The notes beneath the pieces are model-generated. The model saw only the letters and a list, made by a program, of their open reading frames with translations. It ran no database searches and was not told where the DNA came from. The position numbers were made by a program, and so were the translations under genes. From positions 1 through 44,646 of the forward strand of contig JAKJFE010000005.1 of assembly GCA_022705045.1 (NCBI GenBank): a stretch of DNA of 44,646 nucleotides, given 5' to 3'. The number at the start of each line of letters is the position of its first letter. Position 1 is the first letter of the stretch. This DNA comes from Pseudomonadota bacterium. Lineage in GTDB: Bacteria > Pseudomonadota > Gammaproteobacteria > Xanthomonadales > Ahniellaceae. Below, piece after piece: positions 23,665 through 32,560 of this stretch.

Positions 23665-24311
23665 CAGCTGCCCGCCTTGACGCCCGCGAGGTCGTCGCGC
23701 TTCATTTCGACGATGGAACGTCGCGCGGCACCGGAGTCGAGACCGACCAGGGCTTCGTCGTAAGCGGTCAAGGCTTCCGTCTGGCGCTTCAGCGCCAGCA
23801 GCGCGTCGCCGCGCACTTCGGCGGCCAGCGGCTTGAAGCCTTCGGCATCGATCTTCTTGGCGACCTCAAGCGCGGCGTCCGCCTTCCCGGCAGCGAGCAG
23901 CAGGCGCGCACGACGCAACATCGCCAGCGATTTCATCTCCGGCATCGTCGCATGCGACTCGGCCCATTCCAGCGATGCGATCGCATCGTCGGACTTGCCG
24001 GCAGCCACCGCTTCCGACGCATCGTTCAGCGCCGACATCGAGGCATATGGCGAATCCGGGAACTTGTCGCGCAAGGTCTTGCCCAGCGTGGCGATCGCGG
24101 TCGCGTCCTTCTTGGTTACGGCTTCCGCATATGCGCGGTACTCGTCACCGGCCAAACCGGCGCTGCGCTGACGATGTGCGCCCCATTGTTCGATGCCATA
24201 GATCGCGCCGATGCCGGCCATCACGCCGAGGGCGATCGAGCCAACGTTCTTGCGCACCCATTCGCGGACGCGTTCGCTGCGCTCGTGTTCGTCGAGTTCT
24301 TCAAGAGACAT
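23664..24311 (-). CDS. yfgM: YfgM-like translocon-associated TPR protein
   Basis: A 215-residue inner-membrane protein. The cytoplasmic N-terminus (LDEHERSERVREWVRKN) is followed by one membrane segment (about residues 25-42) and a periplasmic TPR-like domain (YRAYAEAVTKKD, FPDSPYASMSALNDA, GDALLALKRQTEALTAYDEAL). In E. coli, YfgM contacts SecYEG and the chaperone PpiD to hand over secreted proteins. Position directly before bamB, with a one-base overlap, supports the assignment. In E. coli hisS precedes it; here rodZ does. Confidence 0.9.
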   Translation of the reverse strand: MSLEELDEHERSERVREWVRKNVGSIALGVMAGIGAIYGIEQWGAHRQRSAGLAGDEYRAYAEAVTKKDATAIATLGKTLRDKFPDSPYASMSALNDASEAVAAGKSDDAIASLEWAESHATMPEMKSLAMLRRARLLLAAGKADAALEVAKKIDAEGFKPLAAEVRGDALLALKRQTEALTAYDEALVGLDSGAARRSIVEMKRDDLAGVKAGS

Positions 24312-24356
24312 GCTTCATTCCCGTTGTTGCAGGGACGCGGTGCGTCCCAGATGGAC

Positions 24357-25448
24357 TCAAGGCGTCGGCGTCGCGGCCGCTTCCTCGAACAGTCGCAGCC
24401 GCGCGACATTGGCGCGGGCATGCGGGGCAAGATCGATCGGATTGCCATCCGCACGCACATCAACCCCGCCCACATTACCGATCTTGATGCTGACCGCGCC
24501 AGTGGACTGGTAGCGCCGGCTTTGTCCGGCACGAACCAGATTCTGCTCGATGACCCGACCGTCGGCATCAAAAATCTCGATCCAGCTGTCTTCGCGGAAC
24601 TGTGCCTCAAGCACATGGCCGCCCTCGGCTGCAGGCGCGGTGAATCCAGTCATCGACGCCATCAGCGGCGCATTCTGGGCATCCGCTTGCTCGGCCTCGA
24701 TCGCATCGATCGCGGGCGCAACGGGCGCCACCGCCGTGGTGTCGGTTCCGGCTTCGAAACCTGAACCCGCCACAACGTCGGCGACTTCGGACGGGGCCGC
24801 AGGGACAGGAATATCCTGAATCGGCTGCTGGACCAGATCCGATTCGTCCAGGCTGCGCACCAGCGGCACCGGCGAATTGATGCCGCGATTGGCCACCAGG
24901 GTCAGCACCGGAATAGCGACCGCCAGGGTGATGACGCCGCCGATGACGGCCACGCGATACCGCTCCCAGGTCGCCACGACGCGCGGGGCATCGGTGGATG
25001 CCTTCAGGACCGGCTCGGACATGCCCTCGATGGCGCGATTCACGATCACCATCGGCAGGTCGACCAGCTGCGCGTATTTGCTCAAATAACCGCGCACGTA
25101 GATTGGCGCGCCGAGGCGCTCGAAGCGTTCGGCTTCGATATCGGCGACGACGGTAGTCGGCACGTGCAGTCGATGTGCCACGTCCTCGCGCGACCAGCCG
25201 CGCGCATCACGCGCTGCGCGCAGGCGCTGGCCAAGGTGGGTGCGGTCTTCGGTCATCTCGATACGCATGCTGCTGCGCGCCGCAGGCGGTGTCGAAGGCT
25301 GTTCGGCAGCAACCGGAACATCGGCGGCAGCCGCCATGTCGACTTCACCGGATGCATCCACATCGACCGTCTCGGCGACTGTGTCCGAGGGTTGTTCGGG
25401 CGCTTGGGCCTCGAGCGTCTCTTCGGGCGGCTGTAGCGGCAGGCTCAA
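24357..25448 (-). CDS. rodZ: Cytoskeletal protein RodZ
   Basis: RodZ links the MreB cytoskeleton to the membrane and helps keep rod shape. The cytoplasmic helix-turn-helix domain is LGQRLRAARDARGWSREDVAHRLHVP with FERLGAPIYVRGYLSKYAQL. One membrane segment follows (VAVIGGVITLAVAIPVLTLVA), then a Pro/Ala-rich linker and a C-terminal DUF4115 domain (DSWIEIFDADGRVIEQNLVRAGQSRRY). The coordinates given use TTG 25448, which has no ribosome site and gives an acidic 60-residue leader. ATG 25337 (codon 38), preceded by GGTGA about eight bases upstream, is a credible start. A separate 63-codon frame starts at ATG 25536 inside the pilF stop (ATGA) and ends within this gene, so a frameshift near 25450 is possible. 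Confidence 0.88.
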   Translation of the reverse strand: MSLPLQPPEETLEAQAPEQPSDTVAETVDVDASGEVDMAAAADVPVAAEQPSTPPAARSSMRIEMTEDRTHLGQRLRAARDARGWSREDVAHRLHVPTTVVADIEAERFERLGAPIYVRGYLSKYAQLVDLPMVIVNRAIEGMSEPVLKASTDAPRVVATWERYRVAVIGGVITLAVAIPVLTLVANRGINSPVPLVRSLDESDLVQQPIQDIPVPAAPSEVADVVAGSGFEAGTDTTAVAPVAPAIDAIEAEQADAQNAPLMASMTGFTAPAAEGGHVLEAQFREDSWIEIFDADGRVIEQNLVRAGQSRRYQSTGAVSIKIGNVGGVDVRADGNPIDLAPHARANVARLRLFEEAAATPTP

Positions 25449-25532
25449 CGACTCGGCCGTAGCCGCCGACCGCCGCGAGTGCCGGCCGGTTGGCGACGGT
25501 GGACTTCTTCTTGCGAGAACGGGGGGCGCGCG

Positions 25533-26333
25533 TCATCGTGAACCCACATTGGTGTTGAGGGACTCCGCTTCGGCGGATTCCGGAAATTCCTGGATCAGTC
25601 GCTCGCGATAGCGCGCGACCGCACGCTGGTCGTCGAGCGCCTGCTCGATCTCGATGGCAAACGCCAAGGCTTGCGGCGACGACGGCGCCACGCCGAGATA
25701 ACGCTCCACGAAGGCGCGGGCGCGCAATGCGTCCTTGCGCTGCATCGCCAACATCGCCGACTGGTAGAGGGCGTCGGGCATGTCCGGACTGCGCTCCAGT
25801 GCCAACCGCAGATTCTCCGCCGCAGCGTCGAAACGCCCGGCCGACATCGCGCAACTGCCTCGATTCAGCAGCGCCGTTTCCGGCGACCGGTAGAACGGGT
25901 CCATCAGGGCCGCTGCGAATAGGATATCGGCCTGGTCGTATTGGCCCCGCGAACACAGGAAGCGCCCGAGGTTGTTCGCGGTGAGGCCGGATTCAGGCGC
26001 CAGCTTGCGTGCTTCCTGATAGTGCTTGCCGGCCATGTCGGCATTGCCGAGTTGCTCGTACAACACGGCAATCACGGTGTGTCCATCCGGGTTGCGCGGT
26101 GCCAGCTCGATGCCCTTCTTGAGCTTGTCCATCGCCATGTCCAGCTTGCCCTGACTCAGGTAGGCCTGGCCGAGCTGGATATTGATCTTCGCGGCTTCGT
26201 TGCTGTTCGGTCGCGTGTCGATGGTGTCGACGACCGCGGGCTTGCGCGATGTCTCGCCGCGCGAGAAGTCCTTGCTGCCGCTGCAAGCGGTCAGCAGCGA
26301 CGCCAGAATGACCAGACCCAGCCTAAGCCGCAT
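25533..26333 (-). CDS. pilF: Type IV pilus biogenesis lipoprotein PilF/PilW
   Basis: A 266-residue outer-membrane lipoprotein that helps the PilQ secretin assemble. The lipobox is LLTAC (C17). It has six TPR-like repeats, for example [39 protein letters not shown] and [33 protein letters not shown] 26333 overlaps the end of rlmN by 11 bases and is preceded by AGGGGAAGG. Its place between rlmN and rodZ is the usual gammaproteobacterial order. It implies a type IV pilus encoded elsewhere. Confidence 0.95.
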   Translation of the reverse strand: MRLRLGLVILASLLTACSGSKDFSRGETSRKPAVVDTIDTRPNSNEAAKINIQLGQAYLSQGKLDMAMDKLKKGIELAPRNPDGHTVIAVLYEQLGNADMAGKHYQEARKLAPESGLTANNLGRFLCSRGQYDQADILFAAALMDPFYRSPETALLNRGSCAMSAGRFDAAAENLRLALERSPDMPDALYQSAMLAMQRKDALRARAFVERYLGVAPSSPQALAFAIEIEQALDDQRAVARYRERLIQEFPESAEAESLNTNVGSR

Positions 26334-27462
26334 CGACCTTCCCCTGTTCGAGCCGCGCGCGGTGTTCGCGCGAACGACGTGTGCGATCCAGCACCTGGCC
26401 GACCAGCTGGCCGCAGGCGGCGTCGATATCGTCGCCGCGCGTGCGGCGCACGGTGGCAATCAAGCCGGCTTCCATAACTATTTTCTTGAACGCGTCGATC
26501 GTCGCCGCATCCGAACGTTCGTACTCGGTGCCCGGAAACGGATTGAACGGAATCAGGTTCAGCTTCGACGGCACGCGGCGCAGCAGCTTGACCAGCGCGC
26601 GTGCATATTCGGGCTTGTCATTCACGCCCTTCATCAGCGTGTATTCGAAGGTGATCGACGAACGCGGCCGCTTCGCGACATAGCGATTGCAGGCCGCCAT
26701 CAATTCGGCGATCGGGTATTTCTTGTTCAGCGGCACCAACTGGTCGCGCAGCGCGTCGTTCGGCGCATGCAGTGACACGGCCAGGCTGACATCGCTCTTC
26801 TCGGAGAGCTCGTCGATCATCGGCACCAGGCCGGCGGTCGAGAGCGTGACGCGCTTGTTCGCCAGGCCAAAGCCGAAGTCGTCGCGCATCAGGTCCATCG
26901 CCGCGACGACGTTGTCGAAGTTCAGCAGCGGCTCGCCCATGCCCATCATCACGACGTTGGTGATCGGGCGTTCGCCGCGACCCAGAGCCTTCAGACGCTG
27001 GTTCGCGATCCAGACCTGGCCGATGATTTCGGAGGTGCTGAGGTTGCGGTTGAAGCCCTGCTTCGCGGTCGAGCAGAAACTGCAGTTCAGCGAGCAGCCG
27101 ACCTGCGACGACACGCACAAGGTGCCGCGGCTGGTTTCCGGGATGTAGACGGTTTCGATGGCGTTGCCGCCCGGGAGGGCCAGCACCCACTTGGTGGTGC
27201 CGTCGGCCGACTGCTGTTCGTGCATCACCTTCGGCAACACCAGCTCGGCGCAGGCGTCGAGCTTGGTGCGCAAGGCCTTGCCGACATCGGTCATCGCGTC
27301 GAAGCGGTCCACCTGCTGGTGGTACAGCCACTTCATCACCTGCTCGGCGCGATATTTCTTCTCGCCGATGCCGATGAAGAAACGCTGCAGGCCAGCGCGA
27401 TCCAGATCAAACAGGTTGACCCTGGACGGCACCGGCGTGGCAGTGGCGGACGCTTCGCTCAC
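26323..27462 (-). CDS. rlmN: Dual-specificity 23S rRNA/tRNA methyltransferase RlmN
   Basis: A 379-residue radical-SAM enzyme that methylates C2 of adenosine 2503 in 23S rRNA and A37 in some tRNAs. The Fe-S motif CSLNCSFC uses C123, C127 and C130. The methyl-carrying cysteine is C350 in [22 protein letters not shown], the SAM-binding region LSTAGLVP and the SLHAPND motif are present, and the length is normal. It follows ndk with an 11-bp gap. It acts in the cytoplasm and supports translational accuracy. Confidence 0.97.
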   Translation of the reverse strand: MSEASATATPVPSRVNLFDLDRAGLQRFFIGIGEKKYRAEQVMKWLYHQQVDRFDAMTDVGKALRTKLDACAELVLPKVMHEQQSADGTTKWVLALPGGNAIETVYIPETSRGTLCVSSQVGCSLNCSFCSTAKQGFNRNLSTSEIIGQVWIANQRLKALGRGERPITNVVMMGMGEPLLNFDNVVAAMDLMRDDFGFGLANKRVTLSTAGLVPMIDELSEKSDVSLAVSLHAPNDALRDQLVPLNKKYPIAELMAACNRYVAKRPRSSITFEYTLMKGVNDKPEYARALVKLLRRVPSKLNLIPFNPFPGTEYERSDAATIDAFKKIVMEAGLIATVRRTRGDDIDAACGQLVGQVLDRTRRSREHRARLEQGKVDAA

Positions 27463-27473
27463 GTTTGCTCCGC

Positions 27474-27899
27474 TCAGCGACTGCTGATTTCGGTGGCCGC
27501 GAAGAAGTACGCGATCTCGATGGCGGCGTTCTCGGCCGAGTCGGAACCGTGCACGGCATTGGCGTCGATCGAGTCGGCGAAGTCGGCGCGGATCGTGCCC
27601 TTGTCGGCCTTCTTCGGGTCGGTGGCGCCCATCAGCTCACGGTTCTTCAGGACCGCATTCTCGCCTTCCAGAGCCTGGATCATCACCGGGCCGGAGATCA
27701 TGAACTTGACCAGCGCACCGAAGAACGGACGCTCGCGATGCACGGCGTAAAAGCCTTCGGCTTCCGCCTGCGACAGCTGCTTCATCTTTGCCGCGACCAC
27801 GCGCAGGCCGTTCTTTTCGAAGCGCGAATAGATTTCGCCGATCACGTTCTTGGCAACGGCATCAGGCTTGATGATGGACAGGGTGCGTTCCAGCGCCAT
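27474..27899 (-). CDS. ndk: Nucleoside diphosphate kinase
   Basis: A 141-residue Ndk that balances nucleoside triphosphates by ping-pong transfer from ATP through a phosphohistidine. The active site H117 is in NAVHGSDS. The N-terminus [12 protein letters not shown] and [16 protein letters not shown] are typical. ATG 27899 follows GGAG; a longer frame to 27914 would include that site. It is the first gene of the long minus-strand run (ndk to moeB). Confidence 0.98.
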   Translation of the reverse strand: MALERTLSIIKPDAVAKNVIGEIYSRFEKNGLRVVAAKMKQLSQAEAEGFYAVHRERPFFGALVKFMISGPVMIQALEGENAVLKNRELMGATDPKKADKGTIRADFADSIDANAVHGSDSAENAAIEIAYFFAATEISSR

Positions 27900-28052
27900 G
27901 GGATCTCCAGACAAGTTGGGATGGGATAGGGGGTCAAAATCGCGCGGAGAGTATCACGAAAGACCAGCCAAAACGCGAGCTTAGACACGCTTTCCGAGAA
28001 TCCGCCGAATCCGCGCGCCGCGCCGCCGCACGACCGCAACCGCCGCGAAGAC

Positions 28053-28081
28053 TTGCGCTTCGGGCAGCCGGTCGCTAAAGT
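28053..28081 (+). promoter_or_regulatory. Candidate sigma-70 promoter for rpmJ
   Basis: TTGCGC (28053-28058), a 17-bp spacer, then TAAAGT (28076-28081), 37 bp before the rpmJ start. The spacing is ideal; the boxes are moderate matches. It lies in the divergent region between ndk and rpmJ, which otherwise shows nothing clear. Confidence 0.4.
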
Positions 28082-28117
28082 CGCGCGCTTTCTTCACGAC
28101 GAACCAGGCCCTTTGCC

Positions 28118-28243
28118 ATGAAAATCCTCAACTCCCTCAAGTCCGCGAAGGCCCGTCACCGCGACTGCAAGATCGTCCGTCGCCGCGGCAAAGTCTTCGT
28201 GATCTGCAAGTCGAACCCGCGTTTCAAGGCGCGTCAGCGCTGA
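28118..28243 (+). CDS. rpmJ: Ribosomal protein L36, zinc-ligand-poor (YkgO-like) form
   Basis: A 41-residue ribosomal protein of the large subunit: starts [17 protein letters not shown] and ends NPRFKARQR. The zinc-binding form of L36 has a Cys-Cys-Cys-His set in a 37-38-residue chain; here only two cysteines remain (C17, C30), the first ligand position is not Cys and the terminal His is replaced. This is the longer, zinc-independent (C-minus) type. In some bacteria that type is a backup under zinc limitation; in others it is the only copy. It stands alone with its own terminator. Ribosome site: CCAGG upstream is weak. Confidence 0.95.
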   Translation: MKILNSLKSAKARHRDCKIVRRRGKVFVICKSNPRFKARQR

Positions 28244-28265
28244 GACGTCGCGACAAGCGGCATCG

Positions 28266-28292
28266 AAAAAGCCGGCGCAAGCCGGCTTTTTT
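28266..28292. terminator. Rho-independent terminator after rpmJ
   Basis: AAAAAGCCGGC-gcaa-GCCGGCTTTTTT: a 6-bp GC stem extended by A:T pairs and a run of six T on the plus strand. The A run on the other side lets it work for the minus strand too. Confidence 0.92.
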
Positions 28293-28361
28293 GTTGGGCG
28301 CGTTTCGTACACACGCGCGACAGGGTCAGGGGAATCGGGCCATGAATGACCCTCCGGCATT

Positions 28362-29579
28362 TCAGGAACGCGGGCGGAACAGGCCGAGGCTCGGGCCGGG
28401 CGTGAATTCCGGAAAGACGCTGGCGACGTCCGCATTCCCTGCCCGCTTTTCCAGCATCTCCGCCAGCCACGTGCGGTAGTCGACGGTCACATTCAGATCC
28501 CCGTTGAACAGGTCGGTGTCGCGCAGCCCCGGCCATTCGGCGTAGACGCGGCCGCCGTTGACACCGCCACCCAGCACCAGACTGGCGAAGGCGCTGCCAT
28601 GGTCGGTGCCGCCGGACGCATTCTGATAGGCACGGCGACCGAACTCGGTGAGGGTGGCGACCGTGACATCGGCCATCAGGCTGCCGAGATCGTTGCGGAA
28701 CGCCAGCAAGCCCTGAGCCAGCTCCGTCAGAAGCGGCGGCAAAACCTGACCGATCGAGGCGTGATGGTCCCAGCCTCCGATGTCGACGCAGGCCACTTCC
28801 AGGTCCATGCCGGCCTTGATGATCTGGGCCAATTCGCGCAATTGGCTGCCGAAACGTCCGCCTGGATACGCCGCACCGCCCTGCAGAGGATATTGGGCGG
28901 GATTCTCGGCCGCGAGTTCGTCCACTGCGGCCAGCGCCTGCACCGATGTCGACGCCAACAAGGTGTTGGCGTCGTACAGGCCATCCAGGCTGGATGCCAA
29001 CGTCGCCTTCTGGGCGGAACGGGTGGACAGGGTGAAATCGGCGATGTCGTTGACCCCGATGACCGGCGCCATCCCGCGCAAACTCGCCTGGATCGCTCCA
29101 CCAAATCCGATCGCCTGGAAATTCGCGTTGCCGCCGACAACGGCGAGGTGACGATTCAACCACCCGGACGTGATGTCATGCAGATGCAGCGTGCCGCGCT
29201 CAATGTGGTCCTGGCATTCGAAATGGGAACGACTGTCGTGCCGGTAGCCGGTGGCCTGGACAAAGGCCAGTTCTCCCGACTGGTACAGCGGCAGCAGCGG
29301 CGCCAAGGCCGGATTCAGACCGAAGAATCCGTCGAGATCCAGCGCGCCATTGGTGGTGCCCGGCCGCGCAATGCCGATCGACGGCCGCAGACGGTAGTAG
29401 TCGGCATCCCCATGGGGCACGACGACGTTCAATCCATCCATGCCGCCGCGCTGGAAGATCACCACCAGGGTACCGCGTGCCGGGGTGCCGTCGGCCGAGA
29501 ACGCCAGGCGCGGACTCAGGGCTGCGAGGGCGGAGACCGCAGTCGTATTGCGAACGAACTCACGTCGAGTCAATGACAT
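28362..29579 (-). CDS. DUF1501 exported protein
   Basis: A 405-residue protein with a twin-arginine-like leader (TRREFVRNTTAVSALAAL), so it is probably exported folded. The DUF1501 features are IFQRGGMDGLNVVVPHGD near the N-terminus, VDIGGWDHH in the middle and TEFGRRAYQNASGGTDHGSAF. The family resembles alkaline-phosphatase/sulfatase folds, and the conserved Asp and His could bind metal; no reaction has been proved. It starts at 29579, just after the end of the DUF1800 gene (12 bp), and the two families nearly always occur together, which suggests one complex or pathway in the periplasm. Confidence 0.9.
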   Translation of the reverse strand: MSLTRREFVRNTTAVSALAALSPRLAFSADGTPARGTLVVIFQRGGMDGLNVVVPHGDADYYRLRPSIGIARPGTTNGALDLDGFFGLNPALAPLLPLYQSGELAFVQATGYRHDSRSHFECQDHIERGTLHLHDITSGWLNRHLAVVGGNANFQAIGFGGAIQASLRGMAPVIGVNDIADFTLSTRSAQKATLASSLDGLYDANTLLASTSVQALAAVDELAAENPAQYPLQGGAAYPGGRFGSQLRELAQIIKAGMDLEVACVDIGGWDHHASIGQVLPPLLTELAQGLLAFRNDLGSLMADVTVATLTEFGRRAYQNASGGTDHGSAFASLVLGGGVNGGRVYAEWPGLRDTDLFNGDLNVTVDYRTWLAEMLEKRAGNADVASVFPEFTPGPSLGLFRPRS

Positions 29580-29591
29580 GGCGATTGATCC

Positions 29592-31094
29592 TCAACGATA
29601 TTGGAAGTACGGGGAAGTCAGCATCAGGGCGGCGACATCGCGCGCCCGAGCCCAACGCAACCCGTCCGGCAAGGGTCGTTGCGGCAGCGAATTTCCCGCC
29701 GCGACGGCCACGAACTGGGCGCGATCAGCCTCGGCCAACGGACGCCGCAGCAACCGTCCGGCCAACTGATCGACGATGGCGTCAGGCGAAGCGGCGCTGC
29801 CCAGCAAGGCCGCCAGATCGACCCGCAAGGCCGGGGCCAACCGACCTTCCAGCAAATCGAACACGACATTCCAGCGCGACAGCACCGACGTCGTGCTGAT
29901 CCAGTAACCCATCATGTCCGGGTAACCATTCGGGGCCGGCCAGCCGTAGGGCACCTGTCCCAGGGTGGTGAGCACGTCGGTCAGTGGCCGATAGAAATTG
30001 CCGACCGTCGTCGCCCCGGTGACACGCAGCAGGCTGGCCACGAATTCCGCGGGGCGCTTGAGCTTCTGGTCGGCCGAGTTGCGGAACTCGCTGCTGTTGA
30101 ACAGGACGCGCAGCATGGCGCGGATATCCCCGTCGCTCTGCATGTAGGTCGCCGCGAGTGCATCGACCAGACTCTGCTGTGGCGCATCACCGGCAAAACG
30201 TCGCGCCAGCTTGAGCGCGATGAAGTTCGCGGTCGACGGATGCGCCGCCAACAGGTCGAGCAACCGCTCTCCTTCATCCTGACCGTGACCGGCCGGAAAC
30301 TCGGTGCCGAGCGCCTGCTTCGCGCCCATATCGTGAGAGAGCGCCCGGAACAGGTAAGTGATCTCGGTGCCGCTGCCGAGACGTGCGTCGATCGACCAGC
30401 CGGTGAGGATGCGCGCAACTTCCTTGACGTCGGTCTCGCTGTAGCCGCCATCGACACCGAGCGTGTGCAACTCCATCAGTTCGCGTGCGTAGTTCTCGTT
30501 CGGGCCGGTGGCCACATTGGTGTAGTTGTCGAGGTAGTACAACATCGCCACGGATTTGGCGCTGGCCTGCAGCAAGTCGCGGAAGCGGCCCAGCGCATGA
30601 CGGCGGATCACCTCGCGATCGTCGACCGTCTTGAACTCGCGCAACGGCCCATCGATGTGTTCGATGTTGAAGTGGTTGCTCCAGAACTCGACCATCACCT
30701 CGTACAACTGGCGCGGGCTGTACAGCTGGCGGACATACGTCGCGGCGCGCAGCTCTCCGAGCGCCTGGAAGCGATTGGCATCGATCAACGAATTCTCGAT
30801 CAGCTGACGATTGCTCATCGCCAGGGTCGGGAACGCCGCATGCAACGCATTCTCGACCGCTGAATCATCGATCGCTTCGTACGCGAGCTGTTCCTCGATC
30901 CAGCCGGCATAACCGATCATGCGTGCGCGCTCGACTTCGGCCTGGCGGGCGCCAAAGGTGGCGCGCGACAGCAGCAGGCTGAGGTCGTCCGGCGCCGGCA
31001 GGCTGGCGTCGTCTGGATGCGGGCCGTTGTGTTTCGCTGCGGCCAAGGCCGTGACGGGCACGGCGCCGAGGAATTGCCGTCTTGCCGGATCCAT
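29592..31094 (-). CDS. DUF1800 exported protein
   Basis: A 500-residue DUF1800 protein. The leader DPARRQFLGAVPVTALAAA looks like a twin-arginine signal. Family motifs: LLSRATFGARQAEVERARMIGYAGWIEEQLAYE, LYEVMVEFWSNHFNIEH, NENYARELMELHTLGVDGGYSETDVKEVARILTGW and AEFVASLLRVTG. The start at 31094 (MDPARRQFL) is chosen because AGGAG lies seven bases upstream; a longer frame to 31154 would place an unrelated basic leader before it. Function is unknown; it is the operon partner of the DUF1501 gene. Confidence 0.9.
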   Translation of the reverse strand: MDPARRQFLGAVPVTALAAAKHNGPHPDDASLPAPDDLSLLLSRATFGARQAEVERARMIGYAGWIEEQLAYEAIDDSAVENALHAAFPTLAMSNRQLIENSLIDANRFQALGELRAATYVRQLYSPRQLYEVMVEFWSNHFNIEHIDGPLREFKTVDDREVIRRHALGRFRDLLQASAKSVAMLYYLDNYTNVATGPNENYARELMELHTLGVDGGYSETDVKEVARILTGWSIDARLGSGTEITYLFRALSHDMGAKQALGTEFPAGHGQDEGERLLDLLAAHPSTANFIALKLARRFAGDAPQQSLVDALAATYMQSDGDIRAMLRVLFNSSEFRNSADQKLKRPAEFVASLLRVTGATTVGNFYRPLTDVLTTLGQVPYGWPAPNGYPDMMGYWISTTSVLSRWNVVFDLLEGRLAPALRVDLAALLGSAASPDAIVDQLAGRLLRRPLAEADRAQFVAVAAGNSLPQRPLPDGLRWARARDVAALMLTSPYFQYR

Positions 31095-31217
31095 CGTCCC
31101 GCTCCTGCCGGAAAGGTGGCGAGAATAACGCCTGGGTCGCAAACCGGTTGACACGTCATGGCGCCGCGCCCCCGCATTTGCTACAAAGCGCGCCCCAATC
31201 CTTCACGGGAGGCTGCC

Positions 31218-31520
31218 ATGAAGCGTGTCCTGATCGCCCTCGCCTGCGCCCTGTCGGTCGCGGCCGTACAGGCCGATACCTTGTTGATCGAACGCAGCAA
31301 GCGCGCCGAAGCGGCGGCGCTGCCGCGTCGCGGCAGCCTGATGAGCCAGGTCGAAGCCCAGTTCGGCGCACCGAACGAGAAACGCGAGCCGGTCGGCGAA
31401 CCGCCGATCACGCGCTGGATCTATCCGGCGTTCAGCGTCTATTTCGAGCATGATCACGTCGTGCACGCCGTGCTGAACAAGTCGGCGCCGAACGAACAGG
31501 GACCGAAACCCGTCCAATGA
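31218..31520 (+). CDS. Small exported SmpA/OmlA-like protein
   Basis: A 100-residue protein with a Sec signal peptide (MKRVLIALACALSVAAVQA, cleavage before D20). The mature part, GSLMSQVEAQFGAPNEKREPVGEPPITRWIYPAFSVYF, has the pattern of the SmpA/BamE-like fold (a turn G-x-s-m-x-x-V-x-x-x-x-G-x-P). No lipobox is present, so it should be soluble in the periplasm. ATG 31218 has GGAGG eight bases upstream. Its stop overlaps the aguA start (ATGA), so the two are translated together. The role is unknown. Confidence 0.75.
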   Translation: MKRVLIALACALSVAAVQADTLLIERSKRAEAAALPRRGSLMSQVEAQFGAPNEKREPVGEPPITRWIYPAFSVYFEHDHVVHAVLNKSAPNEQGPKPVQ

Positions 31521-32560
31521 ATGATGCGGCATGGCAACTCCCCGCCGAGTGGGAATCCCAGTCGGCGGTGCTGATCGCGTGGCCACATGCCGGCACCGAT
31601 TGGGCTGCAAACCTCGCTGATGTCGAATCGACCTACGTCGCGCTCGCAGCGGCCGTCACCCGCTTCCAGCATCTGGTCGTCGTCGTGGCCGATGACGCCC
31701 TGCGCGAACACGTGCGCGTGCGACTGGCGTCGGCCGGCGTGAATCTGGCGCGTGTACGCCTGGTGCTGACCGAGTACGACGACACCTGGCTGCGCGACTC
31801 CGGACCGATCACGCAACGCGACGGTGATCGTTTCCGCCTGCTCGACTTTCGTTTCACCGGCTGGGGCGGCAAGTTCGGCGCCTCTCGCGACGACCTGCTG
31901 ATCGGCGCCCTTCATGCCAACAGCGTGTTCCGCAACGCCGAACACGAGCGCATCGACTTCGCACTCGAAGGCGGTGCCATCGAGGTGGATGGCAACGGCA
32001 CGCTGATGAGCACGTTGATCTGCCTGCATCAGCGTCATCCGGCGATGGACGAGGCCGGCCTGTGCGAAGCGCTCGGCAAGATCTTCTCGGTCGCCCAGGT
32101 CGTGTTGCTGAAGTCCGGCGAACTGCAGGGCGACGACACCGACGCGCATATCGACACCCTCGCCCGCTTCGCGCCGGACCGCACCATCGTGTTCCAGGCT
32201 TGCGACGACACGACCGACCCGCACTACGCCTCGCTCACCGCGATGAGCGACGAACTGGCGGCCATGCGCGATGTCGACGGACATCCCTATCGCTTGCTGG
32301 CCTTGCCGTGGGCCCAGCCCATCCATGCCGCCGATGGCCGCCGCCTCGCGGCCTCGTATGCGAATTTCCTGATCATCAATGGCGCGGTGCTGATGCCAGC
32401 CTACGGCGATCGCGCCGACGCCGATGCGTTGCGTGTGCTCGCGCGTGCGTTCCCGGACCGCGAGATCGTCGCGGTGCCGGCGCGTTCGCTGATCGAGCAG
32501 AATGGCAGCCTGCACTGCATCACCATGCAATTGCCCGAAGGAGTCGTCGATGTCGCGTAA
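31517..32560 (+). CDS. aguA: Agmatine deiminase
   Basis: A 347-residue member of the guanidine-modifying superfamily that turns agmatine into N-carbamoylputrescine and ammonia. Expected residues are visible: PAEWESQSAVLIAWPH at the start, TWLRDSGPI with its catalytic acid, the ALEGGAIEVDGNGTLMST segment, H211 in DDTDAHIDTLARF, and the catalytic C334 in NGSLHCITMQLP. It overlaps the small SmpA-like gene by four bases and aguB by eleven. The pair makes putrescine from arginine-derived agmatine without urease. No speA (arginine decarboxylase) is in the window. Confidence 0.95.
   Translation: MNDAAWQLPAEWESQSAVLIAWPHAGTDWAANLADVESTYVALAAAVTRFQHLVVVVADDALREHVRVRLASAGVNLARVRLVLTEYDDTWLRDSGPITQRDGDRFRLLDFRFTGWGGKFGASRDDLLIGALHANSVFRNAEHERIDFALEGGAIEVDGNGTLMSTLICLHQRHPAMDEAGLCEALGKIFSVAQVVLLKSGELQGDDTDAHIDTLARFAPDRTIVFQACDDTTDPHYASLTAMSDELAAMRDVDGHPYRLLALPWAQPIHAADGRRLAASYANFLIINGAVLMPAYGDRADADALRVLARAFPDREIVAVPARSLIEQNGSLHCITMQLPEGVVDVA

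Noticed and set aside
20005..23763. A 1,252-codon open frame on the plus strand
   Set aside because: It is the complement of moeA, mobA, der and bamB, all certain. Its protein is rich in Arg, His and Asp without a recognisable fold.
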